Positions 52,201 to 59,767 of a DNA stretch of 64,000 bases are shown here, one piece after another; the first letter of the stretch is position 1, and each line of letters starts with the position of its first letter. The position numbers were made by a program, and so were the translations under genes. Origin of the DNA: Eubacteriales bacterium (GTDB lineage Bacteria; Bacillota; Clostridia; Lachnospirales; Lachnospiraceae); the NCBI GenBank assembly GCA_030524175.1, contig JAUNHC010000023.1:19954-83953 (forward strand), written 5' to 3'. Under the pieces are notes generated by a model, which worked only from the letters and a program-made list of their open reading frames with translations, ran no database searches and was not told where the DNA came from.

Positions 52201-53398
52201 AGAAGAATTGTTTACAGATAAAAAAGGCTATCTGTGTTCTCCGGAACTCCCATATGGTAGATATGTGATCTTTGAGTCTACAACGCCCGAAAACCTGCAG
52301 ACTATAACCCCATTTTTAGTGACTGTCAATGAGGACAGCAGGGAGCCGCAGCCGTGGCGGATCTTCGATGATCGGCCGATCCAGTTTTATTTCAAGATCA
52401 TCAAGGAGGACGCTCAGACCCACCTTCCGGTTTTAGAAAACCATGCAAAATATAAGATTTTTGACGTTGAAAAAGAAGCTTATGTCTCCATGCAGGTACG
52501 TTATCCGGAAGTCGAGACAATTGATGTTTTTGAGACCAACGATGAGGGATATCTGCAGACGCCAGAGCAGTTAAAAATGGGTACATACCGAATTGAAGAG
52601 GTAGAAGCCCCTGTTTTGTATGTGAAACCAGGTTTTGAAACTTCCCTTGTGGATGGTGAGACTGTGATCCCTTTGAATCAGGTAAGCACAAATGGAACAT
52701 ATGAGGAGGCTCCAAGAGAATCCATCACGATCACGGTGGATTCCAATACCGCCCATGAGGTAGAGGATGGCACCGGCAAATATATCGTGGTAGTGCGTCA
52801 GGAAAATGATGAGGCAGTCGGAAGCCTGACCATCCAGAAAACAGGTGAGTTTTTGTCGGGAGCACAAAAAGCAGGGGAAACACTTTTTGCAAACGTTAAG
52901 AACGGTCTTGCCAATGCAGTCAACGCCAAGTGTAGCGGTTGCGGACATACGATACAGTATAAATCCATAGGGAAATTTGGTTGCATAGTTACAAAGCCTG
53001 TAATCGTACAGATTTTCCAAGGCTGTCAGTCAGGAATTGTATTGCGGAAATTTAGGGCATATCTGAGATATGACCAGGAAAATTATCAGAATCCGGATAT
53101 CTATTGCATGGAGCAGGAGAGGCTGTTCTATGACAAGGAATGGAATTGTGCCCCCTATTATTTTGGGAAATTTAAGCACAGAGAATTTCGATGGATAGCT
53201 GGTAACAGGAGTTTCTTTTCGTATCATAGTGAGATACATGGGCGTACCTATGACAAGAATCTGCCATATTTAGAACAGAACGAACTGAAGAAGACCGGAC
53301 TTGTGCCTGCAATGCGACAGGTGGAGATCAATCCGGAGTATTCAGACAGTGTCCGAAAGGGAGCAAGCAAACTCATGGCGGGCGGCGGCGTATTGTAA
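49277..53398 (+). CDS. SpaA-type surface adhesin fused to a PcfJ middle fragment
   Basis: 1373 codons from TTG 49277. Signal peptide (KKWKRRGLAGMLAFVLTCSA... ending AFA). A thioester-type domain follows, with Cys in AYCVESNKS near residue 224, then about six CNA-B/SpaA repeats (residues about 450-1160). A seventh repeat starts (LTIQKTGEFLSGAQKAGETL) and breaks at residue 1217, where KCSGCGHTIQYKSIGKF continues with PcfJ sequence matching residues about 125-250 of the gene at 61315. It then ends in an unrelated tail. No LPxTG or wall anchor remains. Confidence 0.85.
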   Translation: MKKWKRRGLAGMLAFVLTCSALLSSGSAAFAATETAAGETEGAASTTEASETEAMETQIAIAEDIEILQGEAFEVELDFKGITLHEKESITLKEAVREDSKVAKFDVNQPGTYRCVYQVTTANNETYEISRNITVTPRESETAGQEQGTKGSGSEDGEEDSERETEEMAEEVSDNGVFLAVVPASAQYSRASATLVKGDNIYYPSDLGDYLTAWFHVNGKIAYCVESNKSSPPSSDYVANVYESNLQLQKVLYYGYGGPGDLTGTYLKKYDDSVKYILTHLAASYAYAGAEAAFTGCYQSGLETYGVMDYINYLNSQDAPPKAALNLAPEKLDAYESGDIQRTDKLKLTGDKRNYVTLSLPKDVTYHSGSTSTTGGKVKISGGTSFYFSAPKTVTGTWKSGTLKGQIGSQWKTLVVSTGGTTQDISYGEFYDEPESDVSFSVKWMDLAKVKIIKADDATGVNLSGAVFGIYADKECKTLITKMPATDAEGKSEVEITKTQDTVYLKEISVPSGYKLSTSVTNVKIEAGKTTTQKITNQEQQGRITVRKTGEVLTGVTGEEGSLVFVYTPSAYEGAQYKIYAAEKIMSQDKKTQIYAAGDLVEDLTTGTDGSATSKELHLGKYKIVEQKAPADLVIGKTEADRTQYVTLAYAGQTVDLAAGEVSYVNDRPDVQVQAVKKSENDNVTLKDAVFGLYAAEDIKIKDGTVLVKAGTLIEQANSDGEGLAKFQADIPLNYRYMIREIQAPPLYFMGTGSYEFDYTYKDDKTYTYTFAHTFTNKEVRGEVHVSKIDRDAEDYISQGDASLDGATYGLFAAEDIQHPNGKSGTVHKKDELVAQAIIADGKADFTDLYLGKYYVKELAAGEGYLCDSETTYPVNVGYEGQEVAIVHRNVTVKEVVKKQAFELIKISEDGEQTETDLIEGAGFKVYLISQLKGVKDGSLKPANGTSFVPEDFIGYDYSEDATASYYEEGKKITVEELFTDKKGYLCSPELPYGRYVIFESTTPENLQTITPFLVTVNEDSREPQPWRIFDDRPIQFYFKIIKEDAQTHLPVLENHAKYKIFDVEKEAYVSMQVRYPEVETIDVFETNDEGYLQTPEQLKMGTYRIEEVEAPVLYVKPGFETSLVDGETVIPLNQVSTNGTYEEAPRESITITVDSNTAHEVEDGTGKYIVVVRQENDEAVGSLTIQKTGEFLSGAQKAGETLFANVKNGLANAVNAKCSGCGHTIQYKSIGKFGCIVTKPVIVQIFQGCQSGIVLRKFRAYLRYDQENYQNPDIYCMEQERLFYDKEWNCAPYYFGKFKHREFRWIAGNRSFFSYHSEIHGRTYDKNLPYLEQNELKKTGLVPAMRQVEINPEYSDSVRKGASKLMAGGGVL

Positions 53399-53422
53399 CG
53401 GCACTCGGCCCAATATTCAGTT

Positions 53423-55093
53423 TTACGCGCTGGTGGCGGCGCTCTCATTCAGCCAGCTTTGCAGGTCTACGGCCCCGATTTTGTGGTAGACGATTTCCAC
53501 CTTTTGGCGGCGGTTGCCCCGCGCCTGCTCCGGCTCATGGATGATGATTTTGTCGATGAACTCATGGACGATGGCCGGGGTAAGCGTCTCAATTTCCGTA
53601 TAGCGGCGCACCGTGGCGAGAAAGCTGTCCACGCCGTTTGCCTGTTCCTCCTGGTCGGTCAGTTCCGTTTCCAGCGCGTCCAGCGTGTCAATCAGCGCGG
53701 CCTGTTCCGCCTCGAATTTCGCGGACAGCTTCAAATACCGCTCGTCGGGAACCTTGCCGCTGGCGTTGTCCAGATACAGCTTTTCAATCAGCGTGTCGAT
53801 TTCGGAAATGCGGCGGCGGTGCTTCGCGGCGGCCCGCTTTTTGGCGGAGGCGTCCCGCGCCTGTTCCTGCTTGCTCTTGTCCATCACAAGCCGCACAAAT
53901 TGTTTTTCGTGCCGCGAGATGAACGCCAGCAAGTCCCGCAGTTCTTCCAGCACAAGCTGTTCCAAAACCGCCTCCCGGATAAAGTGACAGGTGCAGCTTC
54001 CGCCCTCCTGATACTGAACGCCCTTGCGGTAACGGGAGCAGGAGTAGGAACCCTCATAGCGGACAACGGTTTTCGCCTTGTTCCAGACGGCGCGGGTGTG
54101 GTAGTACAGCTTTTCGCTGCAGTCGGAGCAGTAGGCCACGCCGGAGAACAGGCCCGGATTGCCGTAGCGCGGGGCGCGGCGCTTGTGTTCCCGCATTTGG
54201 CGGACGATTTCCCATGTCTCCGGGTCGATAATGGCCGGGTGGGTGTCCTCAAATACAAGCTGATTTTCCACGGGGGTCTGCCGCACCTTTTTGTCCTTAT
54301 AGGATTTCGTCCACGTCTTGAAGTTCACCGTTTTACCCGTGTATTCCGGCGCGTCCAGTATCTTATGTACCGTCGTGGTGTTCCAGAAATACGGGTCTTT
54401 GCAGGGCCGCGCCTTTTTCATAATCCCATGCTCGTACTTGTAGGCGCTGGGGTTGAGGACGTGTTCCCCGTTGAGGATTTTTGCGATCTGCGCGGGGCCG
54501 TTCCCGTCCACCGACAGGCGGAAGATACGGCGCACAACCGCCGCGCTCTCCTCGTCGATGACAAGCCGTTTCGGGTCGCCCTCGTCCTTGCGGTAGCCGT
54601 AGGGCGGGATGACCGCGAGGCGTTCCCCGCTCCTGCCCTTGGCCTGCCAGACGGCCCGGATTTTCTTGCTGGTGTTGCGGACGAACCACTCGTTAAACAG
54701 GTTCATCATGGGCGTGAAGTCGTTTTCCCCGCGCTCGGTGTCCACGTTGTCGTTGACCGCAATCAGCCGCACGTCCTTTTCCGGGAACAGGATTTCCGTC
54801 AGAACCCCCACCTTGAGGTAGTCGCGCCCGAAGCGGCTCATGTCCTTGACAATGACCGTCGCCACCTTCCCGGCCTCCACTTCCTCAATCATCCGGGCAA
54901 AGGCGGGCCGCTCAAAATCGGCCCCGGAATAGCCGTCGTCATAGATGAACTCATAGAGCGTGAAGCCGTTTTCCTCGGCGTATTTGGTGAGGATTTTCCG
55001 CTGATTGATAATGGAATTGCTGTCCCCGGCAAGCTCGTCCTCGTGACTCAAGCGTCCATATAAATAATTGATTTTGTCAGGCTGTCTATTCAA
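53423..55093 (-). CDS. Large serine recombinase
   Basis: 556 residues. YLYGRLSHEDE holds the catalytic serine near residue 16. The resolvase core continues with IYDDGYSGADFERPAFARMI and VKDMSRFGRDYLKVG with its catalytic arginines. Recombinase domain from about 190 (VIPPYGYRKDEGDPKRLVID), zinc ribbon CSDCSEKLYYHT ... CSRYRKG near 325-365, coiled coil near 400-480, and an end LQSWLNESAATSA. It moves the GC-rich element in and out. Typical of Tn4451/TndX-like elements of Clostridia. Confidence 0.92.
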   Translation of the reverse strand: MNRQPDKINYLYGRLSHEDELAGDSNSIINQRKILTKYAEENGFTLYEFIYDDGYSGADFERPAFARMIEEVEAGKVATVIVKDMSRFGRDYLKVGVLTEILFPEKDVRLIAVNDNVDTERGENDFTPMMNLFNEWFVRNTSKKIRAVWQAKGRSGERLAVIPPYGYRKDEGDPKRLVIDEESAAVVRRIFRLSVDGNGPAQIAKILNGEHVLNPSAYKYEHGIMKKARPCKDPYFWNTTTVHKILDAPEYTGKTVNFKTWTKSYKDKKVRQTPVENQLVFEDTHPAIIDPETWEIVRQMREHKRRAPRYGNPGLFSGVAYCSDCSEKLYYHTRAVWNKAKTVVRYEGSYSCSRYRKGVQYQEGGSCTCHFIREAVLEQLVLEELRDLLAFISRHEKQFVRLVMDKSKQEQARDASAKKRAAAKHRRRISEIDTLIEKLYLDNASGKVPDERYLKLSAKFEAEQAALIDTLDALETELTDQEEQANGVDSFLATVRRYTEIETLTPAIVHEFIDKIIIHEPEQARGNRRQKVEIVYHKIGAVDLQSWLNESAATSA

Positions 55094-55805
55094 AATACCC
55101 TCTCTTTCCGACAGCCAACAGATGGTACTTATATTATACCATCCCCGCCGCCTGTTGTTAAGGATGTCGCCGCTTTTTATCTATCTTTTGTTGCTATCAT
55201 ACTGCACCAGCCGGGCAAGGGTGGAGACCACGTCCTTTTCCTTTTCGTTACTGAAACCTTGCTTACCTCGGCCTGTTCGTTATGATATGCTTTACTCAAT
55301 AAATCCCTTTCCTTTCCGGCCCGTTGTGGGCCTTAAAAAACGCGGTTAATTTTGAAGCTGAAAATCTCCGTCATTCTGCACAAGAAAAGCACCGTTTACA
55401 GCCTGTTCAAGTCCTTGAAAAGCCTTGAAACCCGCATAAGACCGTGGGCCTCTTTGTGCAGTTTGACGGCGCTCCGCTCTGGAGCGGATAGAAACCTCTG
55501 AAATGATGTAGGGTACGATGGAGGGAACCAAAACGGCCACAGGGCCGCTATACCTATCCGGGCAGTCAAGGGCCGGGTTGTATTTTCTTTGCGGAAAATC
55601 TCCACCCTTAAACCCTTGACAGCCCGGATTTTTGCCGTGGCATTTCGCCGCCGAAAACGGGGAGCAGGATTAAAAATCCTGACCCCGTTTCCGTCCGCTT
55701 CATTCTACGGCAAAACCGGCGCCGCTGGATTGTGCTGGACGGCAGCCTCTGCGGGGGCCAGCCCCCGCGCCCCCGGCCTCCTCCAAAGAGCAGAAAGGGG
55801 ACTTC

Positions 55806-55820
55806 GGGACGTTTTGTCCC
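55806..55820. repeat. GGGAC-N5-GTCCC palindrome 1
   Basis: GGGAC-GTTTT-GTCCC. First of five related palindromes placed between genes of the GC-rich element. Confidence 0.7.
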
Positions 55821-55838
55821 AAGCTGGGCGGCGGCACT

Positions 55839-55857
55839 TCTGGACAAAATGTCCAGA
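55839..55857. repeat. GGAC-N5-GTCC palindrome 2
   Basis: TCTGGAC-AAAAT-GTCCAGA, seven paired bases, a few bases before the relaxase stop. Confidence 0.7.
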
Positions 55858-55860
55858 GCT

Positions 55861-57096
55861 TCAACGCTCGGTTTCCTTGTCCTTCCTTCTTTCGGCGTGG
55901 GCCGTTTCCCGCTGTTCGTGACTGTTGCGGATCGCCTCCTGTAAAAGCGCCTTGACCCGCCCCGGCGCGGCCTTGACCGCCTCCCGGAAAAGCCGTGTTT
56001 CCTCGAACAGGCGGTTGAAAGCGTCCTTTAAGCCCTGTATCTCCTTTTTGGCGGCGGCAAGCTGGCGCTTCAAATCCTTTACCGTGGCTTTTGCGGAGAC
56101 GCCCTCTTTCGCAAGGCCGGACACCGTTTCCCAGTCGGCGGGGGACAGCTCCACCTTGCCGAACACCGTCCGTTTCGCCATCTGCTCAATCTCCGAATGT
56201 GTGACGGCGGCTTGCCTGGTGACGGCGATTTTCTCTTGCAGTCCGGCAAGCTGGCCCTGCCGCTTCTCCACCTGTTTTTCCAGCGCGGCGGCGGTGCTCT
56301 CCCTGTCCGTGATTGCCCCGTCCAGCGCGGCGGCGCGGGCCTCGTCCTGCTGGATTTTGTAGTCCAGCACGCTCAAATGCTCCAACCTGCTGCCGCGCTC
56401 CCCGCGCTCAAAATCGGTGAAGCCCGCCGCCTTCATGTGTTCCAGAAAGCGGTCTTGCAGTAGAGAGTAGGAATTGACCCACGCCCCCGTCTCGTCCTTG
56501 AAGCGGGGCCACTTTTTGGAATGGCTCACCTGTTTCACAGTCTCCCGCACCGTCCCCACCAGCGCCGGGTCTTTACAGCGTTTCGACTATTTGATTTCCT
56601 TGTCCACCACAGGCACATAGACAACGTGCAGATGGTAATGGAACACGTCCCGACCAAGCTGGGCGGACAGGGCGCGGTTGCGCTCGTCGGCGTGCATGAC
56701 CGCCGACAGGATGTACTGTTCGCCCCCGGCCTCCTGAACCGCCAGCCGGTAGGCCTCCGCGAAAAACTCCTTTGCGTAGTCGTAGCCGCCGGAGGCGTCC
56801 CCCGCGCCGTGGCTCTCGAAGTACGCGCTGTTCACGTCGAACACCAATTCATCGAACACCTTTGCGTCGGCCTTCAGCCCCCGCAGGGAGATTGTCCCGT
56901 CCTCCACCATGCGGGAAAACTGCTGTTCATAGGTGCCGGGGCAGGTCTTGAACCGCACGTTGAGGGAAGAACGCGACGGGTCTATGTCCCCATTCCCGTG
57001 GCTGATATTCTTCCGCTCGTTGTGCCGCTCCCGGATGTTGAACTCCCCACGGCGGTATGCCTGATTGCGGACGACGCATCGGTTTGTTCTGGCGAT
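55861..57096 (-). pseudogene. MobV-family relaxase with one in-frame amber codon
   Basis: One frame from ATC 57096-57094 (seven bases after GGAGGG) to 55861, about 411 codons. It reads ARTNRCVVRNQAYRRGEFNI, RERHNER, then the metal-binding motif HADERN...FHYHLHVVYVP. TAG at 56589-56587 breaks it at KEIK-stop-SKRCKDPALVG, where MobV proteins have Trp (KEI-K/R-WSKRCKDPALVG), so TGG-to-TAG is likely. The C-terminal coiled coil (about 232 codons) then runs on undamaged. If the stop is real the relaxase loses its C-terminus but keeps the catalytic motif. Confidence 0.85.
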
Positions 57097-57296
57097 GGTG
57101 TTTCCCTCCTTTCGACGGCGGGGGCGCTCCGGGCCTATCGGCCCGGAGCGGTTCCCCTGATGGTATGATACCAAGAAAATAAGGCCCGTCCCGTATGTCT
57201 CAAAACCGGGTATCGGCCTCTGAAACGGCGCTTTTCCCAGATATGAAAACCTCCGCCCATGCGCGGAAGCCGGTTCCCTTTTGGAAAAAGCTGTGG

Positions 57297-57369
57297 TATA
57301 ATGAAAAAATCAATGGCAGGGCTTTGTACGCATTAGGCGGATAAGGAGTACATGGAACTATTTATATAA
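57297..57369 (+). promoter_or_regulatory. Extended -10 promoter and leader peptide before the lipoprotein
   Basis: TGG-TATAAT with the -10 at 57297-57302. At 57351, ATAAGGAGTAC precedes ATG-GAA-CTA-TTT-ATA-TAA (MELFI), a five-residue leader peptide, followed by AGGAGGG and the lipoprotein ATG 57391. Base composition turns AT-rich here, so the promoter probably came with the cargo. Confidence 0.55.
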
Positions 57370-57390
57370 TGAAATATTAGGAGGGAAATA

Positions 57391-57825
57391 ATGAAAAGAT
57401 TTTTACCATTATTGTTATGTGCTCTACTTTTATTATCGGGCTGTACCGAAATAACTTCCCCAACTTTAATACAAATGGAAATGACGAGTAACTATGATAC
57501 ATCTGACCCGTTTATCAATGAAAAACTATTTTATATGGACAAAAATATTAATGTATTAGAACTAGATATTTCCATTCAGATGAAAGGCGAAAATGGTATT
57601 TTAGAAATAGTGGATAATGAAACAAAACAAGTTTTATGGAGTGATACATGGGATGGAGATGTCGACGAAACTAAGTTCACAGTTTTATTGGACACCATAG
57701 AAACAGAAAAAGAGTACATTATTAGGTTCATTGGCACTAAAATTGAATATGCAAAAGTAGTAATTACGTCTAAAGACAATTTAGTTAAAGAACGAGAAAA
57801 GCCATTGAAACCCGATAGAGACTAG
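57391..57825 (+). CDS. Predicted lipoprotein, homologue of the 1.4-kb cassette gene
   Basis: 144 residues after AGGAGGGAAATA. Signal with lipobox (MKRFLPLLLCALLLLSGC), then the same domain as 1429-1902: TLIQMEMTSNYDTSDPF, VLWSDTWDGDV, EKEYIIRFIGTKIEY. AT-rich inside a GC-rich element, so recently acquired. Function unknown. Two sites for the same family on mobile DNA suggest a transferable trait such as a surface-exposed protective or binding protein (guess). Confidence 0.85.
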   Translation: MKRFLPLLLCALLLLSGCTEITSPTLIQMEMTSNYDTSDPFINEKLFYMDKNINVLELDISIQMKGENGILEIVDNETKQVLWSDTWDGDVDETKFTVLLDTIETEKEYIIRFIGTKIEYAKVVITSKDNLVKEREKPLKPDRD

Positions 57826-57903
57826 CTTTTAACATAAGGTGAAGACAAATAAAATAATCATTTTGCTAATGCGTATTTTTGGACTAAGACGCACATTCAC
57901 TTC

Positions 57904-57918
57904 TGGACAAAATGTCCA
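57904..57918. repeat. GGAC-N5-GTCC palindrome 3
   Basis: TGGAC-AAAAT-GTCCA, about 23 bases before the XRE gene start, in the right place to be its operator. Confidence 0.7.
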
Positions 57919-57940
57919 TAGGTGCCGCAGGAGGTGAACC

Positions 57941-58744
57941 GTGAAAACAAAACTGACCTTGCAGGAAAAGCTCCGGGACTTGCGGGACGAGCGGAAAATG
58001 ACGCTCTCCGATTTGGCCGGGGCCACGGGCATCCCCCTGTCCACCTTACAGCGCATGGAGGGCCGGGACGATATTCGCGTGGGCTATCAGGACGTTGCAG
58101 CCCTTGCCAAGTTCTATGGCGTGTCCACGGATTACCTGTTTGGCCTCACGGATAACCGCCAGTTCCGGCATATTGAGATTGACGCGCTCCGCCTGTCCGA
58201 CGAGGCCGTGGAGACACTGAAAGACGAAAAGCTCAACAACCGCCTTGTCAGTGAACTGCTGGCTCACCCCGATTTTGTGCGGCTCATGCAGGCGGTGGAG
58301 ATTTACATAGACCGCAAGGTTGTGCCGCAGATCGCCGGGATGAACGCCATGTATCAGGCCGCGCAGGACACCATACAGGAACGCTTTGACGGCGGGGACA
58401 ACGAGGAAATTATTGCCTACTTGCAGGAGGCCATGATTGACGAGGACGATTATCTCCGCCACCGCATTTCCGAGCGGTTCAACGACCTGATGAAAAGTCT
58501 GTTCGCCGCCCATAAGTCAGACCCCCTGCCAGCGGAGCAAGCCGCCGCCGTACAGGAAATGAAAGAGCAAATGCAGACCTATCTGGACACGCAGAAAACC
58601 GAGAGCGCCCAGAGGGCAAAGGCCGTTGTACTCTGCAAGCAGTTAGGGTTGAACGCCTCCAAGCTGACCGACGAGGAATGGCGCGTGCTTATCAAGGTTT
58701 TGGAGCGTTCGGAGAAGTTCAAACAGGGCCGCAGACGGCGGTAA
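57941..58744 (+). CDS. XRE-family transcriptional regulator
   Basis: 267 residues from GTG 57941 after AGGAGGTGAACC. HTH_3 at about residues 8-66 (LRDLRDERKMTLSDLAGATG, IPLSTLQRMEG, LAKFYGVSTDYLFGL). A long helical C-terminal part follows (ALRLSDEAVETLKDEKLNNR...KAVVLCKQLGLNASKLTDEE). It likely controls recombinase or relaxase expression. The palindrome just upstream and its four siblings are plausible binding sites. Confidence 0.85.
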   Translation: MKTKLTLQEKLRDLRDERKMTLSDLAGATGIPLSTLQRMEGRDDIRVGYQDVAALAKFYGVSTDYLFGLTDNRQFRHIEIDALRLSDEAVETLKDEKLNNRLVSELLAHPDFVRLMQAVEIYIDRKVVPQIAGMNAMYQAAQDTIQERFDGGDNEEIIAYLQEAMIDEDDYLRHRISERFNDLMKSLFAAHKSDPLPAEQAAAVQEMKEQMQTYLDTQKTESAQRAKAVVLCKQLGLNASKLTDEEWRVLIKVLERSEKFKQGRRRR

Positions 58745-58749
58745 AGTTC

Positions 58750-58764
58750 GGGACATTTTGTCCC
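58750..58764. repeat. GGGAC-N5-GTCCC palindrome 4
   Basis: GGGAC-ATTTT-GTCCC, just after the XRE gene stop. Confidence 0.7.
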
Positions 58765-58830
58765 ATAGCACGGCCAGCCCCGGCGCGGGTTTGCGTAGTG
58801 TCGGCACTGAAGGACGGGGGACGGGGGCGC

Positions 58831-58896
58831 GTCATATACTCCCCCGTGGGAAGTATATGACCCACTCTGACACTTTCCGCTTCGCGGCAAAGTGTC
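58831..58896 (+). other. Candidate origin of transfer (oriT) for the MobV relaxase
   Basis: Two strong hairpins in tandem. GTCATATACT-N11-AGTATATGAC (58831-58861) is followed by GACACTTT-CCGC-TTC-GCGG-C-AAAGTGTC (58869-58896). MobV nick regions, such as that of pMV158, have paired arms around an AAGTATA-like sequence next to a second stem. This non-coding spot in a mobilizable element fits, but the nick site is not proven. Confidence 0.5.
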
Positions 58897-59016
58897 CCGT
58901 GGGCCCTGCCGGGGGCTAAGGTCAAGGGCATGGAAAAGCGGGGTGTGGTGTGGCCACACTCCTGCTTTTGTGGTTGCCGCCTGTCGGCGGCGTTTTGGCA
59001 ATTCTCCACACGTTTC

Positions 59017-59041
59017 ACTTCTGGACATTTTGGCCAGAAGT
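59017..59041. repeat. GGAC-type palindrome 5
   Basis: ACTTCTGG-N9-CCAGAAGT with an inner GGAC...GGCC, at the point where the sequence changes from GC-rich to AT-rich before the GNAT gene. Confidence 0.6.
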
Positions 59042-59152
59042 GGGTTAGTATATTGTAATGAATTGTGTTGGATTTCAGTAGAAAAGTCGAACAAATTACT
59101 TGATTTTGAAGCCGCGGCGCACTTTATAATGGATGCGGAAAGGGAAATATTT

Positions 59153-59602
59153 ATGGTGACTTTTAGAAAAATGAAAAAGCAAGATGTCCCCATGCTTTAT
59201 GAGATAGCATTGCGCGCTTTTCAGCCTGATTATGAGAAGTACGGGGTATATCCGCCACTGCTTAAAACCGAAAAGAAAGGTTTCCTGCCGCCCCTTATGT
59301 TCGGCAAAGTTATTCTTGCCGATGGCAAAGAAGTTGGTGGGACTTTCGTGGTAGCTATGGGAAAAAAGGGAGAGGTAGGCGCAATCTTTATTGACCCCGA
59401 ACAACAGAAAAAAGGCTATGGCAGACAAGTAATGATGGAGATTGAAAAACAATATCCAAAAGTGAAGCGTTGGAAATTGGATACTCCAAGCGCGAACTAT
59501 CATCTTCACCGCTTCTATGAATCCTTGGGCTATGTGAAAACAGGTGAGATAAAAGACCCAAGAAGTGAAATGGCTGGGTTTGTGTATGAAAAGACAATGT
59601 AA
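59153..59602 (+). CDS. GNAT family N-acetyltransferase (element cargo)
   Basis: 149 residues from ATG 59153 after GGAAAGGG. Frames reaching further upstream are just open GC-rich sequence. The acetyl-CoA motif is FIDPEQQKKGYGRQVMMEIE (residues about 78-97), followed by LDTPSANYHLHRFYESLGYV. Full length. The substrate is unknown; relatives modify small amines or proteins. Ends 70 bases before a strong terminator. Confidence 0.88.
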   Translation: MVTFRKMKKQDVPMLYEIALRAFQPDYEKYGVYPPLLKTEKKGFLPPLMFGKVILADGKEVGGTFVVAMGKKGEVGAIFIDPEQQKKGYGRQVMMEIEKQYPKVKRWKLDTPSANYHLHRFYESLGYVKTGEIKDPRSEMAGFVYEKTM

Positions 59603-59672
59603 TCAATTTTTAGAAACATAAGCCTACAAAACCTTCGGGCCAAGTTGACCCGAAGTGCAATAGCAAGCAAAG

Positions 59673-59703
59673 AAAAACGGATGCTTACATGGCATCCGTT
59701 TTT
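59673..59703 (+). terminator. Intrinsic terminator after the GNAT gene
   Basis: AACGGATGC (59676-59684), seven-base loop, GCATCCGTT (59692-59700), flanked by A5 and T5. Works in both directions. Confidence 0.88.
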
Positions 59704-59767
59704 GCTGCATATACCCATCTGTTGACCGTCTTTTTCGTTGATTTTCGCGTGGTAAAGTTGCTCCCTT

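Larger units (their letters stand above)
55094..55860. other. Non-coding stretch between recombinase and relaxase
   Basis: No gene I can defend. A short minus-strand tail reads GFSNEKEKDVVSTLARLVQY then DSNKR before a stop near 55187 and may be the end of a lost or frameshifted small gene. Two GGAC-type palindromes lie at the right edge. GC-rich false frames occur on both strands. Confidence 0.35.
53362..59671. mobile_element. GC-rich mobilizable element inserted in pcfJ (ends approximate)
   Basis: Between the PcfJ fragments at about 53330 and 59768 base composition jumps to visibly GC-rich, with a large serine recombinase, MobV relaxase, XRE regulator and candidate oriT. The 10-mer AGCAAGCAAA occurs at 53362-53371 and 59662-59671, 6300 bases apart, and could be the att core, though flanking pcfJ does not rejoin cleanly there. 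Two AT-rich cargo genes sit inside. The relaxase carries a stop codon, so transfer is doubtful. Confidence 0.75.

Noticed and set aside
53459-55063. 534-codon open frame on the plus strand
   Set aside because: Exact antisense of the serine recombinase in GC-rich DNA; composition is low-complexity Val/Leu/Gly/Arg and there is no ribosome site.
56521-57168. 215-codon open frame on the plus strand
   Set aside because: Antisense shadow of the MobV relaxase, GC-rich, no family resemblance.
58892-59152. N-terminal extension of the GNAT gene back to 58892
   Set aside because: The extension runs through the candidate oriT and a palindrome, lacks a ribosome site and is unlike any GNAT; ATG 59153 has GGAAAGGG.
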